A DNA stretch of 64,000 bases from the NCBI GenBank assembly GCA_025991245.1, contig BQMJ01000035.1, positions 159,705 through 223,704 of the forward strand. The letters run 5' to 3'. Below, piece by piece: positions 43,652 to 56,300 of this stretch. Source of the stretch: Galdieria partita. Lineage: Eukaryota > Rhodophyta > Bangiophyceae > Galdieriales > Galdieriaceae. Below the pieces are notes generated by a model. That model had not been told where the DNA came from, searched no databases, and was given only the letters and a program-made list of their open reading frames with translations. A program made the translations under genes and the position numbers. Each line of letters starts with the position of its first letter. Position 1 is the first letter of the stretch.

Positions 43652-45442
43652 TCTGTAAACTCGCAACAACCACAACAAATCACCGAATCACACAACAATA
43701 ATCCAATTGAGGGAATAATTTGAGTGCAGCAAATGAAGAAAGTTTAAGCTGTTCTATAAGAGTAGTGTATAGGCTACGTATGAGAGCTTATAGTATAGTC
43801 CTACTTGCAATTGACTTTGTTGTTTTCCCTGTGACATAGTTATTTGTTTTCACAGTGGACAAATAACTAATTGACTCACTTCCAGAACATTGTGTAAATT
43901 CAACAAACACAACATATTTGGGAAACTTTGTCGTCTTGAGTAGATAGTCTGTTTGCTTGTTTCTTTTAGTGTGATAATAACTTTGGGTATAAAGTTTGCT
44001 TCTAATTTTGTTGTTGGCATTTTCAGTTCGGAGGACTTTCTTCAGGTTCTACAAGTCGACTTTTTACCTCTCTTTGAATTCATTTGAGCAGTCAACGATT
44101 CATTTTGAACATTGGTTTCCACTCAACTTTCAGTATCTACTTTGTAGTCTCTAGTATTCAAGCGAAAATCAACTGTGTTTATTTCGAGAATAATGTCTTG
44201 ATAGAAGGTTCCAAACTTGCACTGAGTTTTAGTAATTGATCCAGTAAGGTCTGTTATGAGTCAGCTTTATTTGATGGGGTGTTGTTTGAAAGTAGTTTTA
44301 TTAAGAATTGCTATACAGAGTCTTGTGGAATAGGATTGAAACTCCGCTTTGAACATATTTTGCAGTGATCCAAGCAGATTCTCAGCTGCGTCTTGTGTTT
44401 GTTGAATGGTTTGCAATTTCCATATGTCAACATTTGTCTATTGAGAGACTCTTGTGAAAGTGAAAAAGACGAACTATAGTTGACTATGCCTGATTTTTGA
44501 ACAGTCAATGACGCTGCATGTCTTCATCAACCCTATTTCTCTATTACAAATTTAGTTGAGATCTAGACTCCAACTGCTAGCAAACCTAATTGTTGCTGTG
44601 ACTCGTTTCGAGGCAACTGATGAAATGAAGTTTCTACTCAAAACTTACAGCCCAAGTGTAACTGCGAATGCTGGAGTAACCACAACAAAGATACGAAATG
44701 TAAAATGATGACAAGTTAGCCTGCGTTGATTATAATGACTGATTGATTGAGTGGTACAACTTTCAATGGTTCATTTTTAAATGACTATATTTGAGTACAA
44801 TCATTTTGTCCCGATTCATGATCAATCGGTATTCTATGATTCCGTTACAACTTTGCATAATCTTCTCTAGGAAGGCGTGTGTATCTTTCTTCTTGAAAAA
44901 TACGATCGATGTTCTCTTGGAGCATTCATTCAATCCAATTACATGCATAGCTTGTAGAATATTTTCCATTCCTTCTTCGAATAAATTATATCTTACCTTC
45001 TACATTTTCTCCTTGGAATTTGTGAGTTAATAAAACGAAACTATAAGTTGACAGTTCAAGAGTGTTCAGCTAGTTCCCTTCGATAGTTACACCACCAGTT
45101 GGACTTCATTCAAACAGAGTTGTCAATTGCAAAAATATGAATGATCGAACTCAATATGGTCTCTGACATTGTATTTGCAAGTAGCATAAAGAAAACAATA
45201 TTCTAAACTATGTTCTCGTGATAAGAAAAGGAAACAGTTAATACTTTTTTATACATACACTTTGTGATTGAAAGAATCTGTGAAAAAGAATGACGAGTGA
45301 TTTAGGTGATTAGATGACTTTTGACGCTGTTCTATGACAATCATCATATACTTTAGAATACCACTAGTACATTTCAAACATATTTAATTCAAAGGTTGCA
45401 GAGAGATTACCGAATGAACAATTGAATGTACGAATTCAAACT
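43652..45442. other. Spacer between the two family B genes
   Basis: About 1.8 kb. The only coding-like piece is the short frame at 44,763-44,969, listed separately. Otherwise AT-rich sequence without recognised content. Confidence 0.4.
44763..44969 (-). pseudogene. Coding-like fragment, unrecognised
   Basis: ATG at 44969 opens 68 codons with protein-like composition (ECSKRTSIVFFKKKDTHAFL ... NRDKMIVLKYSHLK). The frame continues upstream of the ATG for a few codons to an acceptor-like site, so it may be a final exon or a remnant. No family recognised. Confidence 0.3.
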
Positions 45443-47548
45443 CTATTGCCAACTTAAGAAACTGTGACGAACCCTTCGAAGTAAGTCGGGTCCAAAATCC
45501 CCAAAAAGGGGACGATCAGAAGAGAATGCTCTTTCAAGTCCATTCAATATTTCTTTGTCAATGAGCATTTCTACATCTCTTTCACAAAGAATAACAAGTT
45601 CACAATTGGAAGGAATTGTAAAAGATTCACTTTCAATAGACATTCCACTACTGTAACAACGACTTTGATCACCCAACTCACGTGAAACATTGAATGCCAA
45701 TTTTGTACTAACTACAATAAGCATACAATGATTCTTATCGGGTGCGTTGGATAAAACTTGATTAGAAACAGGAACAAGAAATTTTTCTGCTTCTTCAATA
45801 ATATCTGACCAGCCAACTCGTTCAGAATTCCAACGACCTTTGCAAGCAACTCCCACAATAAGAACTTTGGATTCATCGGGAGATTGCAATTTGAACAAAA
45901 TATCAGGACTATGCGAATTGGTTTCTACTGGAATATAGACTTTGTCAAAATAAAGTGCTTCTTGAATAATCTTGTTCCATTCATTACTTCCATAAGTTTT
46001 CCGATTCTTGTTTGATTCACTCCTTGATTCAGAAACGCCAACAGATCTCATGTAATCAAGAGGTGAAGGTCCACGGATAGGAAGTTTCATTTCTTTAAAT
46101 ATGGCAGATAACTGACACAACAACTCCCTAAACTCATTTCGTACTTTGGACGAAAGCATCAAAATAAGTCGGATAGCAACAATTCCTTCAAATACTCGAC
46201 ATTTTGAAGAAAAGAAGCAATCAACTGGCTCTAATTTGAGTGAACCAAGAAGTATCTTTTCCAATAACGAAAGAGATGATAGATACTCAAAGTTTCCAAC
46301 GAAAACTTTTGGAATCAGCACTTGAAAAGTATCCTGATCAATAGGATATCGATAGAGTCCCATTTCATTAATAGCGTCAAACAAATAAGATTCCGAGTTT
46401 AGTTCATCATATACTTTGAAAGGTATATGAAACAGAGCCATCATCAATAATATGCCAAATTCAGTCTTTTTGTCCTCGTCTGAAGTTGATATGTGTTGTA
46501 TAAACGGTTCAGCACAGATTCTTTGGAAACCATCCTCATTCATACATGATAGACATTCATCTTTCAACATAAAAGGCTGTCCTCTTGTTTGTACAAAATT
46601 CAAAAGCATATTCACTGCACGTGTAACCAAACCAGGGACTCCACCGGTACATTCCAATAGTGCCTCTGACAATTCATTTACTGAAAAGGAAGAACTACAT
46701 AGAATATCACAAACTCGATAATGAAACTGTTCTTCGAGATGACTTTTTTCAAGGAATTCAACGATATTGGAAGAGCTTAAAGGTGATAACGAAATAAAAT
46801 GTAGTAACACCCTTGGTCCAACAGTTACAGAATTCTTAATTCTTAAACCCTCGCTTTTTCCAACAACAATAAAGAATACATTGTCTTGTTTACAGAGTCT
46901 CCGAACAATACCGAAGAAGTCGTTGTATGGAAAAACTTCACCATCTTGGGTCCTTTCGAAATCAAATTCACCGTAGCTTTCATCTAGAGCACCAATCTCA
47001 TCAAACACCACAAGGAGATATTGATTGGTAGGAATGTTTAATTTATCTCGCAACAGTGCTACTAGATTTGAGGGTTCCATTTCCACAGTTTCGAAGGCTT
47101 GTCTCTTTCGCATAACTGGAACACCAATTCGAGAGCAGGCGTTCTTGAACATCAAGTAGTAGATTGCCCATTCTAGACTTCTTTCCTCAGGGTCGGTTTG
47201 TTCAAGATCTCTCAAGTCCACGTACAAAAGGGTGGAAGTTTTCAACCTATCTAAAAACTCTTTCTTGGAAGAGTTCGAAGCAAAAGACGCAAGGGAAGTT
47301 TCACTAAACCTCCTTATCAACTCCAAATAGTTAACACAAAAAGTAGTCTTGCCGGATCCAAACATGTGAGGCGAAAATGGAATCGTCAAACGGTAATAGG
47401 AACTGCTTGATGGATCCCAAAGTTGTTTTCGGCATTCTTGAAGTTCGTAAAGTTCTTCTGTAACGCGGTACACATCCTCTTCACGATCTACAAAACCAGG
47501 CTTGAACGTGTCACGAGGAACCCACCTTTCACCTAAGTTCGTCATCAT
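45443..47548 (-). CDS. Family B P-loop NTPase with C-terminal PD-(D/E)XK-like domain, second copy
   Basis: Single exon, 701 aa from the ATG at 47548; the frame is open further upstream without a better ATG. The order of motifs matches the 40.9-43.7 kb gene: PHMFGSGKTTFCVNYLEL (Walker A), LLVVFDEIGALDE (Walker B), FFIVVGKSEGLR, SLSPLSSSNIVEFLE, CTGGVPGLVTRAVNMLL. The C-terminal domain has HSPDILFKL and then VLIVGVACKGRW. The lysine is kept but the acidic residue two before it is alanine. Overall similarity to its neighbour is low outside motifs, so the duplication is old or the copies arrived separately. It shares the orientation of its neighbour and lies 1.8 kb from it. Confidence 0.7.
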   Translation of the reverse strand: MMTNLGERWVPRDTFKPGFVDREEDVYRVTEELYELQECRKQLWDPSSSSYYRLTIPFSPHMFGSGKTTFCVNYLELIRRFSETSLASFASNSSKKEFLDRLKTSTLLYVDLRDLEQTDPEERSLEWAIYYLMFKNACSRIGVPVMRKRQAFETVEMEPSNLVALLRDKLNIPTNQYLLVVFDEIGALDESYGEFDFERTQDGEVFPYNDFFGIVRRLCKQDNVFFIVVGKSEGLRIKNSVTVGPRVLLHFISLSPLSSSNIVEFLEKSHLEEQFHYRVCDILCSSSFSVNELSEALLECTGGVPGLVTRAVNMLLNFVQTRGQPFMLKDECLSCMNEDGFQRICAEPFIQHISTSDEDKKTEFGILLMMALFHIPFKVYDELNSESYLFDAINEMGLYRYPIDQDTFQVLIPKVFVGNFEYLSSLSLLEKILLGSLKLEPVDCFFSSKCRVFEGIVAIRLILMLSSKVRNEFRELLCQLSAIFKEMKLPIRGPSPLDYMRSVGVSESRSESNKNRKTYGSNEWNKIIQEALYFDKVYIPVETNSHSPDILFKLQSPDESKVLIVGVACKGRWNSERVGWSDIIEEAEKFLVPVSNQVLSNAPDKNHCMLIVVSTKLAFNVSRELGDQSRCYSSGMSIESESFTIPSNCELVILCERDVEMLIDKEILNGLERAFSSDRPLFGDFGPDLLRRVRHSFLSWQ

Positions 47549-50500
47549 CGCCAAAACAAAATCGGCACTATGTGATCGACGGTGTTTGCTGATGAAAAGA
47601 ATTTCTCGATTATAAAAAGATAAATAGCACGAAAAATAAACTTGTTCTAGTATTGGAGGAGTCAAAAATACCACGTATATGTTTTATTTTATGAAATATA
47701 TTTAGTTTTCAATTTTCAGTTTTGTTTAGCACTTTTTTGGTTTAAGCTCTTTGCCAATAAAGCTTTTTAAAAACTTGGTTAACTTTTTTCTAAGAAACTA
47801 TATGGTTTGTAAAAAGAACATCTGTATTGCTTCTCGCAATCGTTTCATTGCTGTGGTTGTGGAACTAATGGCTAAGTAGCTTTACTGACACCCTTTTTAA
47901 AGTAAATAAAGTTTCCTTATAGAATTTTTCTTGAATTTCAACAAGACACTTTTTGAAAATTGCATATAGAGGTTTTTGATTGTTTTCGACTATTCTTGAA
48001 GCCTTTTATTCGTTCGGTCTTAGCCTCAATGACTGGGCTTTCAGTTTGAGTTTTATGTGGCTTAAAAAGGTTTATTTTCAGTCACAATTTATGTACTTTG
48101 CAGCTTAGAAACTTTCTTGGAACTGTTGATCCTTATGTTTTGGTCTGTATGAAGGTATTTAATATGCGTAATATCGTGAAAAATCGCCTAGGTTATGAGG
48201 CTCCTAGCTGTCTTTGAGTTTGAATAATTGTCACTTGTAGAAGCCTTGTAATGTTGGTGAGAATTCTCGTTGTTAATTGAGTCAAGGTCTTTGTAGTCTT
48301 CAGAAGTTGATTTTGTGTTCATCTAAGACCCTGCCAGTCTCTTATTCGTCAGTTTGTGTCTACTAAAGGTCTGATTTTCCAAATGGAGAGAAGAGACCGC
48401 CCTTGGCAACTGAGTTGCGAACTTCAAAAGCGAGTCCCGCACTGCAAAAACACAAGTGGACCAAGTTTGATCGTAGAAAAAGTCTTTGTATCGTTTTTGC
48501 TTGTTTCCTTATTGCCTTTACCTGAGGATAGCACTTGGAGTGCACAGGAGGATGAAAGACCACGAGTTAACCTTTGGCCAATTCAAAGCCGAATCTGGAA
48601 AGAAGAAACGATTTATCTAGAAAAGCTTTGTCAAGCGAGAGGATGTGCTACGATTGGAAAGAGGGAGTTTTTTTTGGAAATAACTACCATAGCATTGAGC
48701 ATTCTTTGTTCTACAGATAAGAATAGTGTTAAAGAGGATATTTCAGGAATAGTAACATTGTCAACTCCTTGTAACTGAGATAGTTGCAAATACTTACTTA
48801 TGGAAATATTTATTTTATTTATATTATTGGCGAAAACATAAAGCAAACTAAATAGATCGTTTGATAAATATCCAAATTATTTTCAAGACCAAAGCAAAGG
48901 GAGAAATATTCGCTACGAGACCAAACCTTGAACACTATGATAAGGTAGACCAGTGTATGTTGAATCGACAAAGTGCAGAGATCTCGAAAAATGTTGTATT
49001 TGAAGCAAGTTTTCTAGTAAAGGATTCAATGAATGAGATGAAATAAAAAAGATTGTCCAAGTATATATCAAATTTAGAGGCCATACTCATATTGTAAGGC
49101 TCCTTTGGGAAATAGTTTGAAACCGAATTTCAAGCACGATTCATTGAATTTGGTAAACACATACTCTATTTTTTTCATTTGGTTTCTTCTATCGATATCC
49201 ACGATATGTAAAGATTGTATGCAAAGAAATGAACATGGTAAAAGAAAGGCGAATATGACTCGTTCAAGTAGTTACTACTCAAAAAGAATTTACTTGAATT
49301 ATTCGGTTGATTGATAAATTTTATTGGCAAGATCAAGAATTATAAAGAAAGTTATGGGTTTTTAGAACCTTGTACACTCAAGCGACAATCAATCAATCGT
49401 TTCTTTTCATTCTACTTCACGTGTCATTGAAGCTCTTCTCGTCTTAAAGCTTTTGTAGTTTTGGCAGTATGTAAGAGAGTATGGAACAGAAAGAGAATAG
49501 ATTCATTTTTATTCCTCAAATAGTGAAAAGTGGCAAAAGTAACAACAAAAAAGGCCAAGAGATTGCACAATAGAGATCATCATACTATACAAGGAGAAGC
49601 CACTGAGAAAGAATGGAATTCAAATTATATTCCAACTTTATTTCTAAACACAGAAGGAAGAAAGACAGTAGTACTACAAAAGAAGGAACAAAGAATCAAC
49701 TGCTTTTTAATATATAACAAAATAGCCTATCTGACGAATGAATCTCTGAATTCAATCATTCTTAAAAAATAAAAATTGAACAAGAAAGTTATAAGAGTAC
49801 ATATTGAGAAGCCGACAAAGTGATTTTAAGTTGAGCCCTGTTGAGAATAGATAAAAAGAGACTTAAAATGTTTCAACCAAAATTCAAAGTTCATTGTTGG
49901 GGAATTCAAGAAGACTAACTAACAGAGTAATAACCATCATAATTTTCGTCATAGCCATTTTAGTGTCATCAACGGGAAATAATATGGTATACTTTTAGCT
50001 TACAGAAGTGATTCAACTTGAATGAATTTGGCAATCGACATTTGAAAACGTTTTTCTATGTAAAATGGATTTGAAACAATCTTATAAAGAAGAATTGGGT
50101 TTCGACTCCAATTCGTCTGACAGCATTGCCCAAATGGATACAAATATAGTAGAATTGTAACCATAGACAGATGAGTTTTGAATCACAAGAACATTTCAAG
50201 TATAGAATAGAAGCTGCGTATTAACTCAATTCATTTTGTTGGATAATAGCATTGTGATGCGTAAACAGATTCAAGATTCAGTGAAAGTAAAATAATTCCA
50301 CTTCAATGGAATAATACTTCCTCAAAGCAAAACGATAAATTTCGACAGTAATGCCTAAAACGTCAAAGAATAGGTTTCGAGAAACTTTTCAAGACCAAAC
50401 TTTGCCATCAAGACCTGCTAGTGTTGGTTGTAAACTTTCAAGATTGGACACTTGAGCTCCATAAAGCTTGAAAAGTATTGATCTTTAGTCCAAGTTCACG

Positions 50501-52369
50501 TTGAACGTACCTCAACTTGGATCCTTGTTGAAAACTGTCGCTCTTCATTTTCTGGTAACTTTATAGGCGTTTCTTACTATGTAGAGTACTATAAAAAGAA
50601 AAGTCGGTACAAAAAGTTCCCATTTGTTTTTTAAGTTTGAACCCCTTTTCCCTATACAGTCTTGTAGTGTAACTTGGTTTTTCAAGTCCAAGTATACTAC
50701 AACGTAAAGTCTTTTGAATTACTGCTATGAATCCTCTTTTGTGTCACACTCATCAAGGTCTTTTGTAGCACTCGAAGTATATTCTGATTTGATTCTTGTA
50801 TTCTTCAAACAACTAGTTCCTTTATTTGTCAGTTTATGACCACTTAAAGTCTCTTATCCAACTAAAGAGGAGACATGAGCGGTTTGCTTTGATTGGAATG
50901 GACGAGGTGATGATGGCAGCTTTCAACCTTCTGTTGACCGACTTGAAGAAATCACCAAAGTTGCGATATATGAGCTAGTTGACTGGGAATTAGATAAAGC
51001 TTTGTAACTATTTGAGTGCTTCACCAGTTGCTATGTTTCCAAATTGTACAACAGATATTTTTCTAAGTTTGAGTTTTTGGCGTTGCGTTTTAGAATAAAT
51101 GTGGATAATAGCCAACTTTGAAAGTTTTCATGAGAGTGGGGTTTTGATATAACTATTGTAGATGCGTCTGTGGTTTTTATCAGAGAAACTCTGAGGGAAC
51201 TAGAATCGAGAGTGAGTCCCGGTACTAGCTTCATAACGTGTTGAAGTATTTTGGGTATAGTTGAAGAGTTTATGACTGAGTTGCTTCTTTCTTGCCTCTT
51301 TGCTTTTCTTTGTTGGGTTTACTAGTGTAGGCAATTGTTTGTCTTGGGAAGCTACCTTGACAATTTGGTTATCTTTCTCCAACTTTAGAGTGTTCTAGTG
51401 TTTCCAGAATTTCTGTGGTAGATTGTTGACTTTTGTGAAACTTAGACTGTTTGAAACTTTGCTGGGTTCAAGGATCTGCGCTGGTGATTGTTGCTGTCAA
51501 GGGACAAAACAAGGCAAGGTTCTTGCAACGATACTTACTATTTGAGTCGTGACGCTATGCTATTATGAACAGTTTTCATATATAGACTTTATACAAAATA
51601 GAGAGAGTCAACAACTGATTCTTTATTTTCGCAATACAATTATACAAAAATAGAATATGCTTCACTTGGTCTATGTATTCAAGCGAGTTGAGAAACTTGA
51701 CTGGATTCTTTATCAACATTCTTGTAGGCAAAATACAAATTATATACATCTCTCACTTCCAATGTGTACTTGAATCACGTTTTGTTGATAATTGAAATAC
51801 TCGACCAGAGTGTATAAACTCAAATCTGCAAAAGTCTAAAAAGTCCTTGATACTGGTAACACAAAATTCACAGTCCTCTAAGTTGCAAACAGTTCAGCTA
51901 GACATTGATCAGCACAAGTGTTCACTCTACTTGCCGAAATTTTCTATATGACAATTTGGCGACTACACACCCAATCTTTCCAAGTTGTAGGAAACACGCT
52001 CTTCTTGTTGAAAGTGGCAGATTATACTTTCTTGAAATGATTCCTATCGATTAGAGCTCAATGTTCTCCAAATCAACTTGAAGCAAGTAAATCTCCAAGG
52101 TAAATAACAAAGGTGAGTTTATCTCACTATACTATGGCGGGCTTTACTCTCAGGGGTATGACGACACTCATTCTAACACAACGGTTCTCTTCAAATAATG
52201 CAACGTTAGAGAATCAATAGTATTCTAGGTAAACCTTTGAGTGGAAGGTTCCCTTGGAAAGTGCTCACTAGGTACACATGAAACTATATATGGCACTTTT
52301 GACGGTACTCAAAGAGCTCTTCAACGTTACTTTGCCCAATCTCTCCTTGTGATTGTTTTGCTCAACTGT
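47549..52369. other. Gene-poor subtelomere with repeat relatives
   Basis: No supported gene. Fragments related to the 33/52.8 kb repeat occur at about 48,340-48,400 and 50,770-50,880 (GTCAGTTT, then CCAA...GGAGAG). A piece at about 49,660-49,770 (GACAGTAGTACTA ... TTCAATCATTCTTA) matches 58,072-58,175. The 140-codon frame at 48,356-48,778 overlaps one repeat and is not supported. Confidence 0.5.
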
Positions 52370-53340
52370 GGCTGTAGTTGCTTTGTTACCACCTGTTTTG
52401 AAGCGGATAAAATTGTTCCTTTTTATGAAAATATAACTAGTTGAATTTAGAGGAGAACTTTTTAGTACGAAAAAACTTTGAAGTTTTATGACTTTGCACT
52501 TTTTGAAATACCAACCAAGGCCCGGTTTGGTTTGTTCGTTTCCTGTCAACGACTTGGCTTGAACCTTAAAGTCGCTTCCAAGTTCCTCTCGAATGCAACG
52601 TAGGTTTTGTTCGAGAATTGTTAATCTTAATTCCTTGACTCTTTTAAGACAGTGACCCTGCGGATTACTGGGGAACCAGTCGGCACAAAGGCTCCAAATA
52701 GTCTTTGAGGCTGAACCCTTGCGGCGATACAGTTTTGAAGTTGAATTGAACTGTGGAATAGATGAGGACTCTCTCTTGTGGAACAATTACCAAGATCGTT
52801 TGTAACAATCGGAGTATATTCTGAGTTGATTCTCTTTGGTTCTTCACAAAAACGATTCTTGTCATTGTCAGTTTTTGTCTATTGAGAATCTATTGTCCAA
52901 GTGGAGAGGGGAGGTTGTCTCGTGGCAACTGAACTGCGCAGTTCAACTGTGAGTTGCTGTTTCGAAAACTTACGTGAACAGAGTTTGTACACCCACTTTG
53001 AAGCATCTTTACGTCGTTGTGTGCTAATCTTACTTTGACGAGGTCACTTGAAGGATGCAAAAGTGCCCAAGACCACTCGTTACAGATGTTCAAACTCAAG
53101 ACTTGGGAGAAAACGACACTGTTTTAGAAAAGATACTGTTTGAATAGTATCCTTGTTGGCAGTTCAATAACTCTGTCTTTCTTGTGAGAAAACGCAATCA
53201 GCTATATAAGACACAACTACTATCATTTGTAATCAGTAAGGCTGAGAAGCACAAAGTATACAAACTGACAACTCGAGACGAATTCATAAAGTCATTGTTC
53301 AGCGGTCTGCATTTTAAACAGCGAATCTTTTGGCAGATTG
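52370..53340 (+). repeat. Dispersed subtelomeric repeat, copy 2
   Basis: Second long copy of the repeat described at 32,885-34,020, same orientation. Its right end contains an open frame (53,184-53,429) with HKVYKLTTRDEFIKSLF, whose counterpart in copy 1 reads HKVYEFTANDECLKMLL. Amino-acid similarity across this piece suggests a former protein-coding exon. Confidence 0.6.
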
Positions 53341-56300
53341 AATTTTTTTCTACCGAGCAACATTCCTATATATGCACAAGATATTCCAGGATCTTCCTAG
53401 GCTATCAAGCAAAATGGAGCGAGAAATGAATATTTTATTTTTGATACCCTTTTTTACTTGAACGATCGATCCTCATACTGGTGGAAGCCATTGCTAAAAT
53501 TTTACTCACGTAGAAATCTAGAGTCAATGAATAAATATACGCTGAATTTCGTGATTAGTCACGTATACAAGAAGAAATCTACTCAACAATTGGTTTGTCA
53601 TAATGTAAATGTCTGAATGGCAATGTATTGCTCTATTCAATTGATAATAAAAAAATACACATGACACTACTTTCCGTAATTGACAAATTGCCTCATCATT
53701 TATACGGAAGCAAGAAAGACGTTTAGCCAAAAAAAGAAGACAAACATCAACTGTAATATGCATACAACAAAGTACTCATTGTAAAAGGAAAATACTATTG
53801 ATAAATAGCAAAGAAATTGAATTTTGGCAATTTGCATATATTTTAATCCAATCCAGGAGGGGAGACAAACGCAACGTTAGCCACTATCAATCACAAAAGT
53901 GTCAACAGAGAGGCTCCAAAGAACCGACACAAATTCTTAAAACATGATAAAGACTAGAATTGACCATCCAAGCTTTACTAATCAATCAATCGGAATTATT
54001 CATGGTTGACAGAGCAGTGTCCAATGCAGTATAGCTATCACCTAACGACCAAAAAAGTAAATTCTCATATCGCTCCCTAAGAAAACATAGTTTATGAAGA
54101 ACAACTACAAAAAGCTGCTTGTGAGACCAGAGTTTAAAAGAAAAGTTTCAAACAACCCAATATCGATCAATACAATAAACAGAGATGCAAGACAAGTGAC
54201 ATGAGAGAAGCCTTCATTGTGTTGAAAACATGTGTCACGGAAACTTATTAAAGACAACATGTACTTGTGAGAGTTTCCCATATAAAATTCATTTGAAAGG
54301 AGAAAAGGAAGACCAAAAATCTCTGGTAACAACAATATCAGTTCAAAAGCAAACTACTCGGCCAAAACCAGGTTAAACAAAATCAATTTGCTAAATTATA
54401 GGATATCTACGAGAAGAAAAAGTTTACGAAATTTTATGTAACCCAGTGGCGAATTAAAACAACTAGGAAAACATATAAAAACGGACCATACCAAAAAGTT
54501 CGGAATAAAATACATTAAAATTATAAATTTGTCTATATTGCACAATGCTGAAATCATTTCCAATTACACTGTGATGTGAAAGAGAAAAAAATTAACAGAA
54601 AAACAACTGATATAGTACCTGAAAACGACATATTCAAAAACTATTTACACTCAATAGGAAGAAGTGCAATTTTTTTTAAAGAAACCTCAGCTCTTTACAA
54701 GCGACTTAATTAGAAAGTAATGTCTATGAAAACATTTGTAGCAGTTAACAGATAGAAGCTTGGTAGTTATTTTGCAATTGAAAACCTTGCTGCATTGTAG
54801 ATTTTACTAGGTTGAATTAGGATCCAAGCTGGGTCGTTGGGAAATCCAGTAAGAAGTTATTTGAGTTCACATGAGGGTTCATTGATTCATTTCCCCTCAC
54901 TTTCCTCTATTGCCTTTTGGCGGTCATGGGCTGTGTTTTGTTCTACGTAGTCAATTCTCGACAAAATTCAAAAATTTTTCGAAATTTTTTTAAAGCGGAT
55001 ATTTGTGGAAAGAAGTTGTAGAAATTGGTTTGTATATACTAATTTGCGTTTTCTTGTTTCATATGAACTTTTTCACGATTAGCCAAGAGTAAGCTCCAAT
55101 TTTCTAAAAATGGCCAGAGTGCTATTTATTTGTAAATATAAAAATAACTAGTGGTGGGTCGAAATCAACAGAAATGAAGCAATAAAAAATAGAACTTAGT
55201 AAACTCTTCTTTCATAGTCCATTGTCCTCTGGAAAAGTTGAGGAAAGACCAACGATTGATTCAAAATCTCTATGATGCATTTTTGCATACATGATATAGT
55301 TTGAAATTCTTGAGCCAGCTTGCAAGTACACTAGAGTATTTACAAGTAGAGCTTCTCCTGCAACTTCTCAAGTGTCACAGTATTTCAAGTTGTGTCACTA
55401 ACATAGACATCTAGTCTCAATCTTGCTCTTGCTTCCTATTAAAGCATAGAAATGAATTTGTGCCTCTGTACAACACATTCTTTTGATTTCGATTGACCAA
55501 GTATCGATTTGGACGCTAGATAAGTATGAAAAGCAAAACGCATTGAAAGTTCTTATGGAAATCATGGAAGAAATTGAATTTCGATTGGAGGTGTTCCCAA
55601 ACAAAGAGTTCCAAATAGAAAATTCTAGAGAAAAGAGCTAGAAAGAAGCCAAAATGTTATGCAATGCATAGTAAAAGACTAAAAAAGTATTAAAAGCTAA
55701 GAGAGCAAGGAAGGAGAAATTGATTGTAGAGAAAAAGAGTGAGAGTACAATATGACCAATAATGAAAAATGCCACTCAGTGATATAATTTTCTAATAGTT
55801 ATAGCGCAAAGTATAGACCAGGTAGATATAAAACAAGAAGAAAGAGGAAGAACAGTAGACATGATGGAACATTTACGTCGTCATTGTTAACTGTTTCGTT
55901 CAGTTGAAGGCTTTTTTTATTTCATATTTATGGTTTGGCTTACTTTTGGGTCAATATGTATACCATCAACAAAGCAGCATTATAGTATACGAGATACTCA
56001 CAGAATAAAATAAGGAGTACACAATGATCCCAAGAAAGTAAAAACTGTTTTGCCAAATTGCTAAGTGAAAGATAAGACAGTACAAAGAAACCATAAGGCA
56101 AAACAAGGTTGTACTTTTCAAACCACTGTCAGTGAATCGAAAAAGGCTCTGATACGGGAGATGCAAGAAACGGAGCCAATTTAGTTTAGCAACATTTCAA
56201 ATACATAGTGAATTATGTTAGGCTCAACCAAATGAAAACGTTTCCCCAAAGCAGGTACTAGAGAAAATTCATGGTCAGTCAAAAGCGGTACAAGTGCACG

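Noticed and set aside
48356-48778. Plus-strand frame of 140 codons
   Set aside because: Begins within a repeat fragment shared with 50.8 and 52.9 kb, lacks domain features, and matching copies do not keep the frame.
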